Below are positions 52,421-59,969 of a DNA stretch of 64,000 nt, piece after piece. The first letter of the stretch is position 1. Every line of letters begins with the position of its first letter. Origin of the DNA: Kiritimatiellia bacterium (GTDB taxonomy: Bacteria > Verrucomicrobiota > Kiritimatiellia > RFP12 > UBA1067). The stretch is from positions 1-64,000 of the forward strand of contig JAFXTB010000155.1 of the NCBI GenBank assembly GCA_017525225.1, in the 5' to 3' direction. The notes below the pieces were generated by a model. That model saw only the letters and a list, made by a program, of their open reading frames with translations, was not told the origin of the DNA and searched no databases. Made by a program: the position numbers and the translations under genes.

Positions 52421-52906
52421 TTACGCTCCCGCAGCCGCGAGCAGGAGTTGCAGCGCATGCTCAATCGCCGCCGTGCGAACAGCCTCGCGGTCGCCGGGGA
52501 ACACCTTCTTTTCGGTGATGACGGTCGCGCGGGAGCACGACCCTCCCGACGCAACCCCGAACCAGACGAGCCCGACCGGCTTCTCGACGCTGCCGCCGCC
52601 CGGACCGGCTATGCCGGTGAGCGACACAGCGAGGTCCGTCTTCAGAAGCCGTTTCGCACCCTCCGCCATCGCCGCCGCACACTCGGACGAGACCGCGCCC
52701 TTCGTCGCCAGAACTTCTTCTGGCACGTCTAGGACGCGATGCTTCACCGAATTGTCGTAGCTGATGATGCCACCCCAGAAGACGGCGCTCGAGCCGGAGA
52801 CTGCTGTTATCGCATACCCCACGCCGCCACCCGTGCACGACTCCGCCGTCGCGCACGTCATCTTCTTCTCTGTCAGAACCCTGACCAGTTTTTCCGCTGT
52901 TGTCAC
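52421..52906 (-). CDS. pncC: NMN amidohydrolase (CinA C-terminal type)
   Basis: A 161-residue stand-alone PncC, which deamidates nicotinamide mononucleotide to nicotinate mononucleotide in the pyridine nucleotide cycle. Motifs: TCATAESCTGGGVGYAIT, GGIISYDNSVKHRVLDVPEE, GAVSSECAAAMAEGA and TGIAGPGGGSVEKPVGLVWF. It is ten bases downstream of the ADP-ribosylglycohydrolase gene, linking NAD salvage with ADP-ribose removal. Confidence 0.9.
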   Translation of the reverse strand: MTTAEKLVRVLTEKKMTCATAESCTGGGVGYAITAVSGSSAVFWGGIISYDNSVKHRVLDVPEEVLATKGAVSSECAAAMAEGAKRLLKTDLAVSLTGIAGPGGGSVEKPVGLVWFGVASGGSCSRATVITEKKVFPGDREAVRTAAIEHALQLLLAAAGA

Positions 52907-52916
52907 GCTGTCACCC

Positions 52917-53723
52917 TCAGTCTATGATGTTGCCGGCATAGCGGAGTTGGAACTTCTTGAGGACCTGTACCATTTCTGGCTCAAGGTAGGATTCAGCCTT
53001 TGCCGCCAGATCCTTCGGTACGCCCCAGTACGCCTCCGCCACGGAACCGGCGATGGCGGCGATGGTATCGGAATCGCCGCCGATCGAGACTGCGTTACGG
53101 ACGGCATCCTCGAAGGAAGTCGACTCGAAGAACGCCTCCAGCGCCTGCGGCACCGATCCCTGGCACGATTCGTCCATGTGGTATGTCGGGCGTATCTCGT
53201 CGAGCGTGAAGTCCATCGGATAATAGTTCTCCACGACATGCGCGCGTATCTCGGGGAGCTTCCACCCCTGACGCGCAAGCCAGATGGCGACCGCCGTCGC
53301 CTCTGCGCCCTTGATGCCTTCTGGATGATTGTGCGTGATGTCCGTCACCTGAAGCGAAAGGGACTTCACCTCGTCAAGCGAATTGCCGATCCACCCGCAC
53401 GCGCTCACGCGCATGGCCGAACCGTTGCCCCAGGAATTGTAGGGCTGCGGATTGTCAGTCTTAAGCCAATACACGAAGCGTCCGCCGTAGCCCGCGCAGG
53501 GGATCGCCTTGTCGAACGCGCGCATGGAATCGGTGGCGATCTGCCTCAGGTCGCCACCTTCGTCACGCCACTTCATGAGCGCCGCCGCAACGGCGATGGT
53601 CATGAGCGAATCGTCCGTCCATTCGCACTCCTCGTGAAAGAAGTCGAACTTCTTCGTCTTGATGTTGTTGAAGTCGAATTCAAACCTCGACCCGACAATG
53701 TCTCCGATAATCGCACCGATCAT
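52917..53723 (-). CDS. ADP-ribosylglycohydrolase (ARH/DraG family)
   Basis: A 268-residue hydrolase that removes ADP-ribose from protein side chains or related substrates. Start GAIIGDIVGSRFEF, the first metal motif ECEWTDDSLMT (about residue 36) and the second GGDSDTIAAIAGSVAEAYWG (about 220) are intact. The start at 53723 has AAGGAGG seven bases upstream; the longer frame reaching into ClpP is shadow. The extended -10 is at 53751-53756. Confidence 0.9.
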   Translation of the reverse strand: MIGAIIGDIVGSRFEFDFNNIKTKKFDFFHEECEWTDDSLMTIAVAAALMKWRDEGGDLRQIATDSMRAFDKAIPCAGYGGRFVYWLKTDNPQPYNSWGNGSAMRVSACGWIGNSLDEVKSLSLQVTDITHNHPEGIKGAEATAVAIWLARQGWKLPEIRAHVVENYYPMDFTLDEIRPTYHMDESCQGSVPQALEAFFESTSFEDAVRNAVSIGGDSDTIAAIAGSVAEAYWGVPKDLAAKAESYLEPEMVQVLKKFQLRYAGNIID

Positions 53724-53750
53724 TTCTAGCCTCCTTGCTTTTAGGCGTTC

Positions 53751-53756
53751 ATTATA
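53751..53756 (-). promoter_or_regulatory. Extended -10 of the ADP-ribosylglycohydrolase gene
   Basis: Minus strand TATGGTATAAT, 27 bases before ATG 53723, placed in the 61-base gap behind clpP. It should also serve pncC. Confidence 0.65.
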
Positions 53757-53784
53757 CCATACTTTCGCATCAGATTGTGAACTT

Positions 53785-54372
53785 TCATGCCAGGACCTTG
53801 TCAACGATACCCCATGCCTTGGCCTCTTCGGCGGACATGAAGTGGTCGCGGTCGGTATCGTTGGTGACGCTGTCGATGGTCCTGCCCGACGCCTCGGCGA
53901 GGATGCCGTTGAGCATCTCCTTGAGGCGCAGAATCTCGCGCGCCGTAATCTCGATGTCGCTCGCCTTCCCCTGCGCGCCGCCCCACGGCTGGTGGACCAT
54001 GATGCGCGCATGCGGCAGCGCGTAGCGCCGGCCCTTGTCGCCGGATGCGAGTAGGATCGCACCCATGGAGGACGCCTGCCCCACGCAGTACGTGGCCACG
54101 GGGCACTTCACCATCTTCATCGTATCGAGGATGGCGAGGCCCGCCGTGACGCTGCCACCCGGCGAGTTGATGTACATCGACACCTCCTTCTCCGGGTCCT
54201 GCGCCTGCAGGAAGAGGAGCTGGGCGACGATGGCGTTGGCCATGCTGTCGTCTATCTCCCCTCCCACGAACATGATGCGGTCCTTGAGGAGGCGCGAGTA
54301 GATGTCGTACGCGCGCTCGCCGTCGCCGGACTTTTCGACTACCATCGGAATCAGACTTGCATTTACTTTCAT
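53785..54372 (-). CDS. clpP: ATP-dependent Clp protease proteolytic subunit
   Basis: A 195-residue serine protease subunit that forms tetradecamers and degrades proteins fed by Clp ATPases. The catalytic Ser is in [14 protein letters not shown], the His in HQPWGG and the Asp in the TDRDHFMS region. [18 protein letters not shown] and [13 protein letters not shown] are typical. No clpX follows, so this is probably a second copy or an isolated gene. The double AAA ATPase next to it is not a Clp ATPase. Confidence 0.95.
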   Translation of the reverse strand: MKVNASLIPMVVEKSGDGERAYDIYSRLLKDRIMFVGGEIDDSMANAIVAQLLFLQAQDPEKEVSMYINSPGGSVTAGLAILDTMKMVKCPVATYCVGQASSMGAILLASGDKGRRYALPHARIMVHQPWGGAQGKASDIEITAREILRLKEMLNGILAEASGRTIDSVTNDTDRDHFMSAEEAKAWGIVDKVLA

Positions 54373-54428
54373 TTGTTTATCCTTTCAAGAGTAACAACCA
54401 TGACACATGGAAGAGATTTCATACTTTC

Positions 54429-54477
54429 GGTCACGCTGGACGCGTGACCCTACCGGCGGGTACATGAGACCCGCCGG
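54429..54477 (-). repeat. Double REP-like palindrome between AAA and clpP genes
   Basis: Two hairpins in tandem: GGTCACGC-TGGAC-GCGTGACC (54429-54449) and CCGGCGGGT-N7-ACCCGCCGG (54453-54477). On the minus strand GTAG (54453-54450) stands immediately 5' of the first hairpin, the arrangement recognised by RAYT proteins. It may also act as a terminator of the AAA gene or stabilise clpP-side transcripts. Confidence 0.7.
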
Positions 54478-54498
54478 CAAGGCACGCGTACAGCCGAC

Positions 54499-56682
54499 TC
54501 AGGCGGCGAAGCCGATGGCACGGCTCTTGTCGCCATCCTTCTTCACAGCGCACTCCTCCTTGAGCGCCGCGATGCGCTCGGCGTTCGTGGCGTCCTCGCC
54601 GAGATAGAACATCTCCTGGCGGACGGTGCGGAAGTCGCCCGGAGCGACGTTCCGGAGCAGGCGCAGCTCGGCGCACTCCTCGTCCGAGAGCTTCGTCTTG
54701 AACATGCGCTCGAAGAAGGCCTTCTTCCCGGCATCGTCGAGGTAGCCGAACTCCAGCTTGAACGTGAACCGGCGCATCGTCGCGGGGTCGAGGTTCTTGG
54801 AGAAGTTCGTGGCGGCGACCATGATGCCGTCGAAGTTCTCCATCTGCTGGAGGAGCTCGTTCACCTGGGTGATCTCCCAGCTACGAGCAGCATGAGTGCG
54901 GTCCTGCAGGAGGCCGTCCACCTCGTCGAAGAAGAGGATGGCGTGCTCGGCCTCCGCCTGACGGAACGCACGGACGATGTTCTGCTCGCTCTCACCCACC
55001 CATTTCGAGAGGATGTCGCTGCCCCTCATCACCACGACCTTGCGGTCGAGCTCCTTGCCGAGATACTTCACGAACTCTGTCTTGCCCGTGCCGGGAGGCC
55101 CGTAGAGGAGGATGTTCATCCTGGGCTTGTCCTCGGAGGCGGCGCTGAAGCCGGCGTCGAGGTAGTTGCGCGCAGCCTTCACCAGGCGCTCCAGGGAGAC
55201 CTTGCCCCTGATGTTGAGCCCGTCGAGCGAGTAGTCCTTCGCGGGGAGGAAGGTGTTGGCGTCCTTGACGCCCATGAGCTTGCAGTGGGGCTTCATGAGC
55301 GTGGCGACCAGCTCGTCCACCTTGTCGGGCGCGGGAGCCATCCGCTTCACGTTCGCGAGCACGGTGGAAATGCCGCCCGCGCTCGTCTCGTACCTGGCGG
55401 CGTACTCCTCCATCTTCGACTCGGGGACGAGCGCCTCGAGGCCATGCTTCGCCACCTGGTTGCGCCAGATGGAGACACGCTGGGCGCCCGTGAGCCTCTC
55501 GAAGCAGATGGAGTAGTCGAAGCGGCGGCGCACGGACTCGTCCATCGCCCCGGCCGGGGCGTTGGAGATCCACACGGCGGGAATCTTCATCTCGTCGAGA
55601 ATCGAGTTCATCACGCCCTTCTCGGTGGACTTGCCGCCGGTGTCGAACCCGAAGAGTCCGAAGAGGCTGAACCCGCCCGAGCTGCCGCGCAGGAGCTCGT
55701 CCGCCTCGTCCACGATCATCAGACTCGTGGCGGGGTCCCCCTGGCCGTTGCACACCTGGATGCCCATCATGCGGGCCTCGGACTTCATGTTCCGTCCGTC
55801 CTCGTCGCCCTGGCGGATCTCCCAGGCCGTGCGCCCGAGCTCCTTCGCGAGGGAGCGGGCGAAGGAGGTCTTGCCCGTCCCCGGAGCGCCATAGAGGAGG
55901 ATGTTGCACTTGCCGCCGCTCGCGGTGACCATGCGCTTGAGAACCTCGCCATCCTTGGTCGAGAGGTCGCCGAAGAACTCCCAGGGGAGAATATCCTTCC
56001 CCTCGCTCTTCGAGTAGAAGCGGCGCTCGATGGTCTCATCGGACGTGCCGTCCATGAACCCGCCGAGCGTGCGGCGGCTGAAGTCGTAGTCGCTATCGAG
56101 GAGACCAAGCTTCAGCAGCTTGCCCTGAGGAGACATCGCCTTCACCACCTCGTCGTAGGAACGGTCGAGCGCCATCGCGTAGTAGAGCGGCTTCTCGCGG
56201 TCCTCCACGCGAACCGGCCAGCTGAAGCACGTCTGGTCGCGAACGTAGGCGAAGACGAGCAGCTCCGCCTCGAGCTCGTTCAGCTTGAGGACGCGCACGA
56301 GCTCGTCGAAGCGGCGTGCGACGATGTCCTCGGTCCCCGGGCCGCATTCCGCCTCCATGTACTCGCGTACCGTATCGAGGACGACACGGCACTTGTCCCG
56401 CGCGCCCTCATTGTTCCAGAGCGCGCAGAAGATGTCGTCCAGCGGGTCGCTGAGGTCCAGCCGGCAGTTGCGAGCACGGACCTTGGCCATCTCCGCGAGT
56501 TCCGCCGGCGAGTACGCCGCCTCGATGAGCTCAACCCCCTTGTCGTGGTCGAAACAGTTCCGGACTACATCGAAGAAGTCGTCGTCGCGACAGTCGTTCT
56601 TGTAGTTCTTAACCACGTTTCCCCAGTGCGTCAGGAGTTTCTTGTAGAGGTAGTCCTGAGGGATCTGCTTGAATCTTGCCAT
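54499..56682 (-). CDS. Double AAA+ ATPase
   Basis: A 727-residue protein with two AAA modules. The first has LLYGAPGTGKTSFARSLAKE and SLMIVDEADELL (about residues 270-340), the second LLYGPPGTGKTEFVKYLGKE and ILFFDEVDGLL (about 540-605), with NAPAGAMDESVRRRFD and ATNFSKNLDPATMRRF as sensor regions. The N-terminal 230 residues are helical and unrecognised. The fold resembles Cdc48/spastin-type unfoldases; a substrate or protease partner is not evident. Start at 56682 after GAGGAGTAAAAAAAAC. Confidence 0.85.
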   Translation of the reverse strand: MARFKQIPQDYLYKKLLTHWGNVVKNYKNDCRDDDFFDVVRNCFDHDKGVELIEAAYSPAELAEMAKVRARNCRLDLSDPLDDIFCALWNNEGARDKCRVVLDTVREYMEAECGPGTEDIVARRFDELVRVLKLNELEAELLVFAYVRDQTCFSWPVRVEDREKPLYYAMALDRSYDEVVKAMSPQGKLLKLGLLDSDYDFSRRTLGGFMDGTSDETIERRFYSKSEGKDILPWEFFGDLSTKDGEVLKRMVTASGGKCNILLYGAPGTGKTSFARSLAKELGRTAWEIRQGDEDGRNMKSEARMMGIQVCNGQGDPATSLMIVDEADELLRGSSGGFSLFGLFGFDTGGKSTEKGVMNSILDEMKIPAVWISNAPAGAMDESVRRRFDYSICFERLTGAQRVSIWRNQVAKHGLEALVPESKMEEYAARYETSAGGISTVLANVKRMAPAPDKVDELVATLMKPHCKLMGVKDANTFLPAKDYSLDGLNIRGKVSLERLVKAARNYLDAGFSAASEDKPRMNILLYGPPGTGKTEFVKYLGKELDRKVVVMRGSDILSKWVGESEQNIVRAFRQAEAEHAILFFDEVDGLLQDRTHAARSWEITQVNELLQQMENFDGIMVAATNFSKNLDPATMRRFTFKLEFGYLDDAGKKAFFERMFKTKLSDEECAELRLLRNVAPGDFRTVRQEMFYLGEDATNAERIAALKEECAVKKDGDKSRAIGFAA

Positions 56683-56717
56683 GTTTTTTTTACTCCTCGT
56701 TGTTTGTTGTTTGAAAT

Positions 56718-57011
56718 TCAACCGTGCAGGCCGAAGAAGTCCTCGGCGGACATGACTCCGCCGTCGTCTTTCCGTGTCGGCTCGTTTCCGCGCTCGAGCT
56801 GCATCTTCTCGCCGGTACGGCCGGCGATGATTGCCAGCGCACGTTTCCTGGATACGCCATAGATGCGCATGACCATCTTGACCTTCAGTTCGGCAAAGAG
56901 GTCCTTCGCAGAGGACTTCTTGCCGCGCGACCGTCCCTTGCGGACGGGTGTTTCGGGTTTCTCTACATCGCCGAAGAACTCGGCGGCGCTCATCATCGTG
57001 CTGTCTTTCAT
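56718..57011 (-). CDS. Small protein with KVKMVMRIY module and terminal FFG repeats
   Basis: A 97-residue protein. Residues about 42-70 (FAELKVKMVMRIYGVSRKRA, LAIIAGR) match the small protein at 33923. In addition the motif MSAAEFFGD near the N-terminus recurs as MSAEDFFG at the C-terminus, an unusual symmetric pair that may bind the same partner twice. It directly precedes the AAA gene on the transcript (35 bases). Start at 57011 with AAGGAACTAACACG upstream. Confidence 0.7.
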   Translation of the reverse strand: MKDSTMMSAAEFFGDVEKPETPVRKGRSRGKKSSAKDLFAELKVKMVMRIYGVSRKRALAIIAGRTGEKMQLERGNEPTRKDDGGVMSAEDFFGLHG

Positions 57012-57139
57012 CGTGTTAGTTCCTTGCATGTACTGTTTTCACCGACATTTATCATCTGCCGACAAAGTATTTAACAATGCCGCAGATGTTTCATTACGTG
57101 AAAAATGGTTTTTTCTTCTGAACTGGGGATTTCTCCGTG

Positions 57140-57164
57140 CCGTTCACGCCGCAGGCGTGAACGG
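57140..57164 (-). repeat. Palindrome at the end of sigma-like protein B
   Basis: CCGTTCACGCC-GCA-GGCGTGAACGG, a perfect 11-bp stem spanning the stop codon of the gene ending at 57144. No T-run follows, so it is a REP-like or mRNA-stabilising hairpin rather than a classic terminator. Confidence 0.6.
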
Positions 57165-57761
57165 ATCCTCGCTGTCAAGCGCGCGATCGAAATATCCGGG
57201 GCCATATTTCCGGAGCAGGTGGCCGACGCGGCATTTTCTCACAAAGACGTTGTTGGGCGTGAGGTGATAACGTGCCGCAAGTTCCTTCCCGGTCGCCATG
57301 CCCGTCGTGATGCCAGTGTAGATGGCAAGGTCCCGACGGGAGATGTCATGATTCCTGCGGAACATTTCGAGTGCACGCGCAAGCGCCCGGCTACGGATGT
57401 CGGCATCGATATACTGGCCACGGTGGCCGCTCGTGAGGATATCGGCTAGCATCTTCGATGTCTCTTCGACGTATTTGGCATGGCGCTCGCCGTGTTCCCT
57501 CAGATGGGAAAGATACGAACGCGCCTGCCAATACAGCGCCTTGACCCAACCCGCTTCCGTCCGTGGCAGCTTGTCGCCGTAGGCCATACGGTCTTTGACG
57601 AACATGAGCTTGTAGTAGGCGAACTCTACCGCGTCCTCGCGATCGGCATGGCTGTAGCGGTGGCTGAGCATCTGCACGATCGACTTACGGGTCTTTGCGT
57701 AGAGCACACCCCAGACGGTGAGGGTTGGATAAGGCATTTCTGTTTCGTTGTCGAATACCAT
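57144..57761 (-). CDS. Small sigma-like protein B
   Basis: A 205-residue paralogue of the protein at 42416-43030. The C-terminal part reads RRNHDISRRDLAIYTGITTG, then GKELAARYHLTPNNVFVRKC, a region-4-like helix-turn-helix; the N-terminal part has SHRYSHADREDAVEFAYYKL and WYWQARSYLSHL-type region-2 helices (WQARSYLSHL). The start at 57761 follows AAGGAAAACCAC. It diverges from the RtcR-like gene with 243 bases between them. Confidence 0.6.
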   Translation of the reverse strand: MVFDNETEMPYPTLTVWGVLYAKTRKSIVQMLSHRYSHADREDAVEFAYYKLMFVKDRMAYGDKLPRTEAGWVKALYWQARSYLSHLREHGERHAKYVEETSKMLADILTSGHRGQYIDADIRSRALARALEMFRRNHDISRRDLAIYTGITTGMATGKELAARYHLTPNNVFVRKCRVGHLLRKYGPGYFDRALDSEDPFTPAA

Positions 57762-58004
57762 GTGGTTTTCCTTGTTTGGACGGCGTGCCGTTGAAGCAAA
57801 CGCCACCCGGGTCTGCCTCAAATCCTGGCCCATCCAGAATCCAGGATTCACCTCTTATATACAGACGCAAAATCCAGTATTCGCTTATGCCTACCAGCGG
57901 GATTCCCATCAACTTCCGCTGTTTTTTAAACAACCTGTGAATTTTTCTTCCCCCCTCGTTAATTTTTTCAACACATCAGCGACATTATATGGTATACTAT
58001 CGGC
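57762..58004. promoter_or_regulatory. Divergent region between sigma-like B and the RtcR-like gene
   Basis: No gene. It contains GAATCC-A-GGATTC (57837-57849), the island motif GATTTTGCGTCTG on minus (57874-57862), GTTAATTTTTTCAACA on plus (57958-57973, a partial leader box) and the plus extended -10 TATGGTATACT (57993-57998). The last lies six bases before the RtcR-like ATG, so that mRNA is probably leaderless. Confidence 0.55.
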
Positions 58005-59957
58005 ATGCCAAAAGAAAAATCAACAAAGTCGCAGGATGTACAGCCAAAGCGCAAAGTCCTGATTTCCTTCATCAGCTATGATCAGGATGATTTCGAGGTC
58101 AAGAAAACCGATGAATCATTCATGAAATCTTATCTGCTTCCTGATGATCGTGTTCCGCAGAGCCGTCATGAGATCTGGCGGCCGTCCGTCGCACTTGCTC
58201 AACTACAGGGATTAGAGGAACATTACGACGACCTGGTTTTCGACGACTACTATCTCCTCACGGACAACCGTGACAAACACAAGAAAGTCAAGGAAGAAGT
58301 CATAGAGGACATCCGCCACGTAGCGCCGACGCTCAATCTAGTAGTCGACGATCCAAGAATCAAGAATCCTTTCGACACCTACGAAGTCTACCAGCGGTTC
58401 GTCGAGTACTTTTCCGACGAAAAATTTCACAGGGCGAATACCGAATACTACGTCAACTGCACCAGCGGAACCTCGCAGATACGCAACTGTCTCTTCCTAC
58501 TCACACAGATGGGCCAGATCGATGCACGCCGCATAGATCCCACACCATGGAGGAACCACAAACAACGGGGCAAGAAAAAAGACAACCAGTACAAAGAAGA
58601 CGGTCGGCGCTGGGTCAAGGGTTCGTATAAGATTGATGACCCCCGTGAGTTTACCGAGGCCTGCCGTAAAACGACTGAGTCAACGGACAAGGGGACGCTC
58701 GGTTTTCTGAAGTACGGTGTAACCACAAAGGACTACAGCAAGCTCGAGAAGATCGCACACATCATTGACAAGATCAAAGAAATCAAGAACCCAAAGTTAA
58801 GGGCGCAGCAGTCGATCCTGCTGACGGGGGAAACGGGCGTTGGGAAAACGCAAATGGCGCGAAACATTGCCGATGCATTTATGGGCAGGCGTGACAAGAA
58901 GAATTTCATCTCCCTAAATTGCGCGATGATTCGCGGGTCTGACGCGAACATCCAGCGAATGGAACTTTTTGGAAACAAGAAGGGCTTTCCCAACGCGAAT
59001 GACCAGGAAAAACCCGGTGTGTTTAGCACGGCCAACGGCAAAATCCTGTTTCTTGACGAAATCGGAGAACTCCATCCGACAATACAGGCCATGCTTCTTG
59101 CGGTGCTCGATGTGGACGACGACGGAAATTTCAATTTCGTCCCTCTCGGTGGCGACCCGTCCAAACCAGAGAAAAGCTCCTTTATGCTGATCTGCGGAAC
59201 AAACCGCCCGTTGGAACAGCAGTTGGAGGAGAACGCTTCCTCAGAAATCCATTTTCGAAGTGATTTGTTCAATAGAATCAACGCCTGGCATTTTGAACTG
59301 GCTCCGCTCCGAGAACGCCGGGAGGACATTCCCGAGAATGTCGATTCAATCTTGAACGAGTTCTATGCCGATACAAATGGGAAGCGTCCCCTGTTCAAAC
59401 CAACAGCGCTCAAAAAATTTCTCGACTTTGCCAAAGAAGAAAAGTGCACCACTTGGGACGGGAATTTCCGCGAACTAAACGCAATAGTGAGGCGCATGGC
59501 GATCCTCGCAGTCAACAACACCATTACGGATGAGATCGTGGAAGAGGAAATTAAAGCAGCTCAAAAACAGTACGAAGCCAAACGGCAACGCAGTGCTTCC
59601 GCAGTTGAAGAAACGGCGCGTCAAGCAACAATGGAAGCACCTCGCCAGGAGGAGAAGGAGGAACCCCATCAAGAACGGGACCACCACTCCATTATTGGCG
59701 ATGACACCTACAAATCCTTAAGTCTCCTTGACCAGGCAGAGTTCGATATCCTCGCGAAGACTGTCATGGAGGACCGTGTGACCGACCGGCAAGAGCTGAT
59801 CGAAAAAGTGTACGGCATACGGACTTCGGGCAAAGGGGCGGGCAAATTGAAACTGTCTTCGGGAGGTCTGACGCATCGCCTCTCCAATAAATTCAATCTG
59901 CGTCTCGTCAAAGGGAAACTGGTGAGAATCGAAAATCCCCAGCCCCCTGCAACCTAA
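58005..59957 (+). CDS. RtcR-like CARF/AAA+ transcription regulator
   Basis: A 650-residue regulator. Residues about 15-190 resemble the RtcR N-terminal CARF-type sensor (KVLISFISYDQDDF, VNCTSGTSQIRNCLFL). Residues about 270-520 are a sigma-54-activator-type AAA domain: GETGVGKTQMARNIADAF (Walker A), ILFLDEIGELHPTIQAML (Walker B), FRSDLFNRIN (arginine finger) and WDGNFRELNAIVRRMAI. The loop that should read GAFTGA is FGNKKGFPNANDQ instead. The last 120 residues, beyond the usual RtcR end, form an acidic linker and a basic tail ending in a possible winged helix (KLSSGGLTHRLSNKFNLRL). In known RtcR proteins damaged-tRNA ends activate the sensor. Confidence 0.85.
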   Translation: MPKEKSTKSQDVQPKRKVLISFISYDQDDFEVKKTDESFMKSYLLPDDRVPQSRHEIWRPSVALAQLQGLEEHYDDLVFDDYYLLTDNRDKHKKVKEEVIEDIRHVAPTLNLVVDDPRIKNPFDTYEVYQRFVEYFSDEKFHRANTEYYVNCTSGTSQIRNCLFLLTQMGQIDARRIDPTPWRNHKQRGKKKDNQYKEDGRRWVKGSYKIDDPREFTEACRKTTESTDKGTLGFLKYGVTTKDYSKLEKIAHIIDKIKEIKNPKLRAQQSILLTGETGVGKTQMARNIADAFMGRRDKKNFISLNCAMIRGSDANIQRMELFGNKKGFPNANDQEKPGVFSTANGKILFLDEIGELHPTIQAMLLAVLDVDDDGNFNFVPLGGDPSKPEKSSFMLICGTNRPLEQQLEENASSEIHFRSDLFNRINAWHFELAPLRERREDIPENVDSILNEFYADTNGKRPLFKPTALKKFLDFAKEEKCTTWDGNFRELNAIVRRMAILAVNNTITDEIVEEEIKAAQKQYEAKRQRSASAVEETARQATMEAPRQEEKEEPHQERDHHSIIGDDTYKSLSLLDQAEFDILAKTVMEDRVTDRQELIEKVYGIRTSGKGAGKLKLSSGGLTHRLSNKFNLRLVKGKLVRIENPQPPAT

Positions 59958-59969
59958 TCTCCTTTAAGT

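Noticed and set aside
53785-56682. ClpP with the AAA protein as a Clp-type protease pair
   Set aside because: The AAA protein lacks ClpX/ClpA features such as a ClpP-binding IGF-type loop by eye, and REP palindromes separate the genes.
54892-56862. 656-codon plus-strand frame opposite the AAA gene
   Set aside because: Antisense shadow of two conserved AAA domains.
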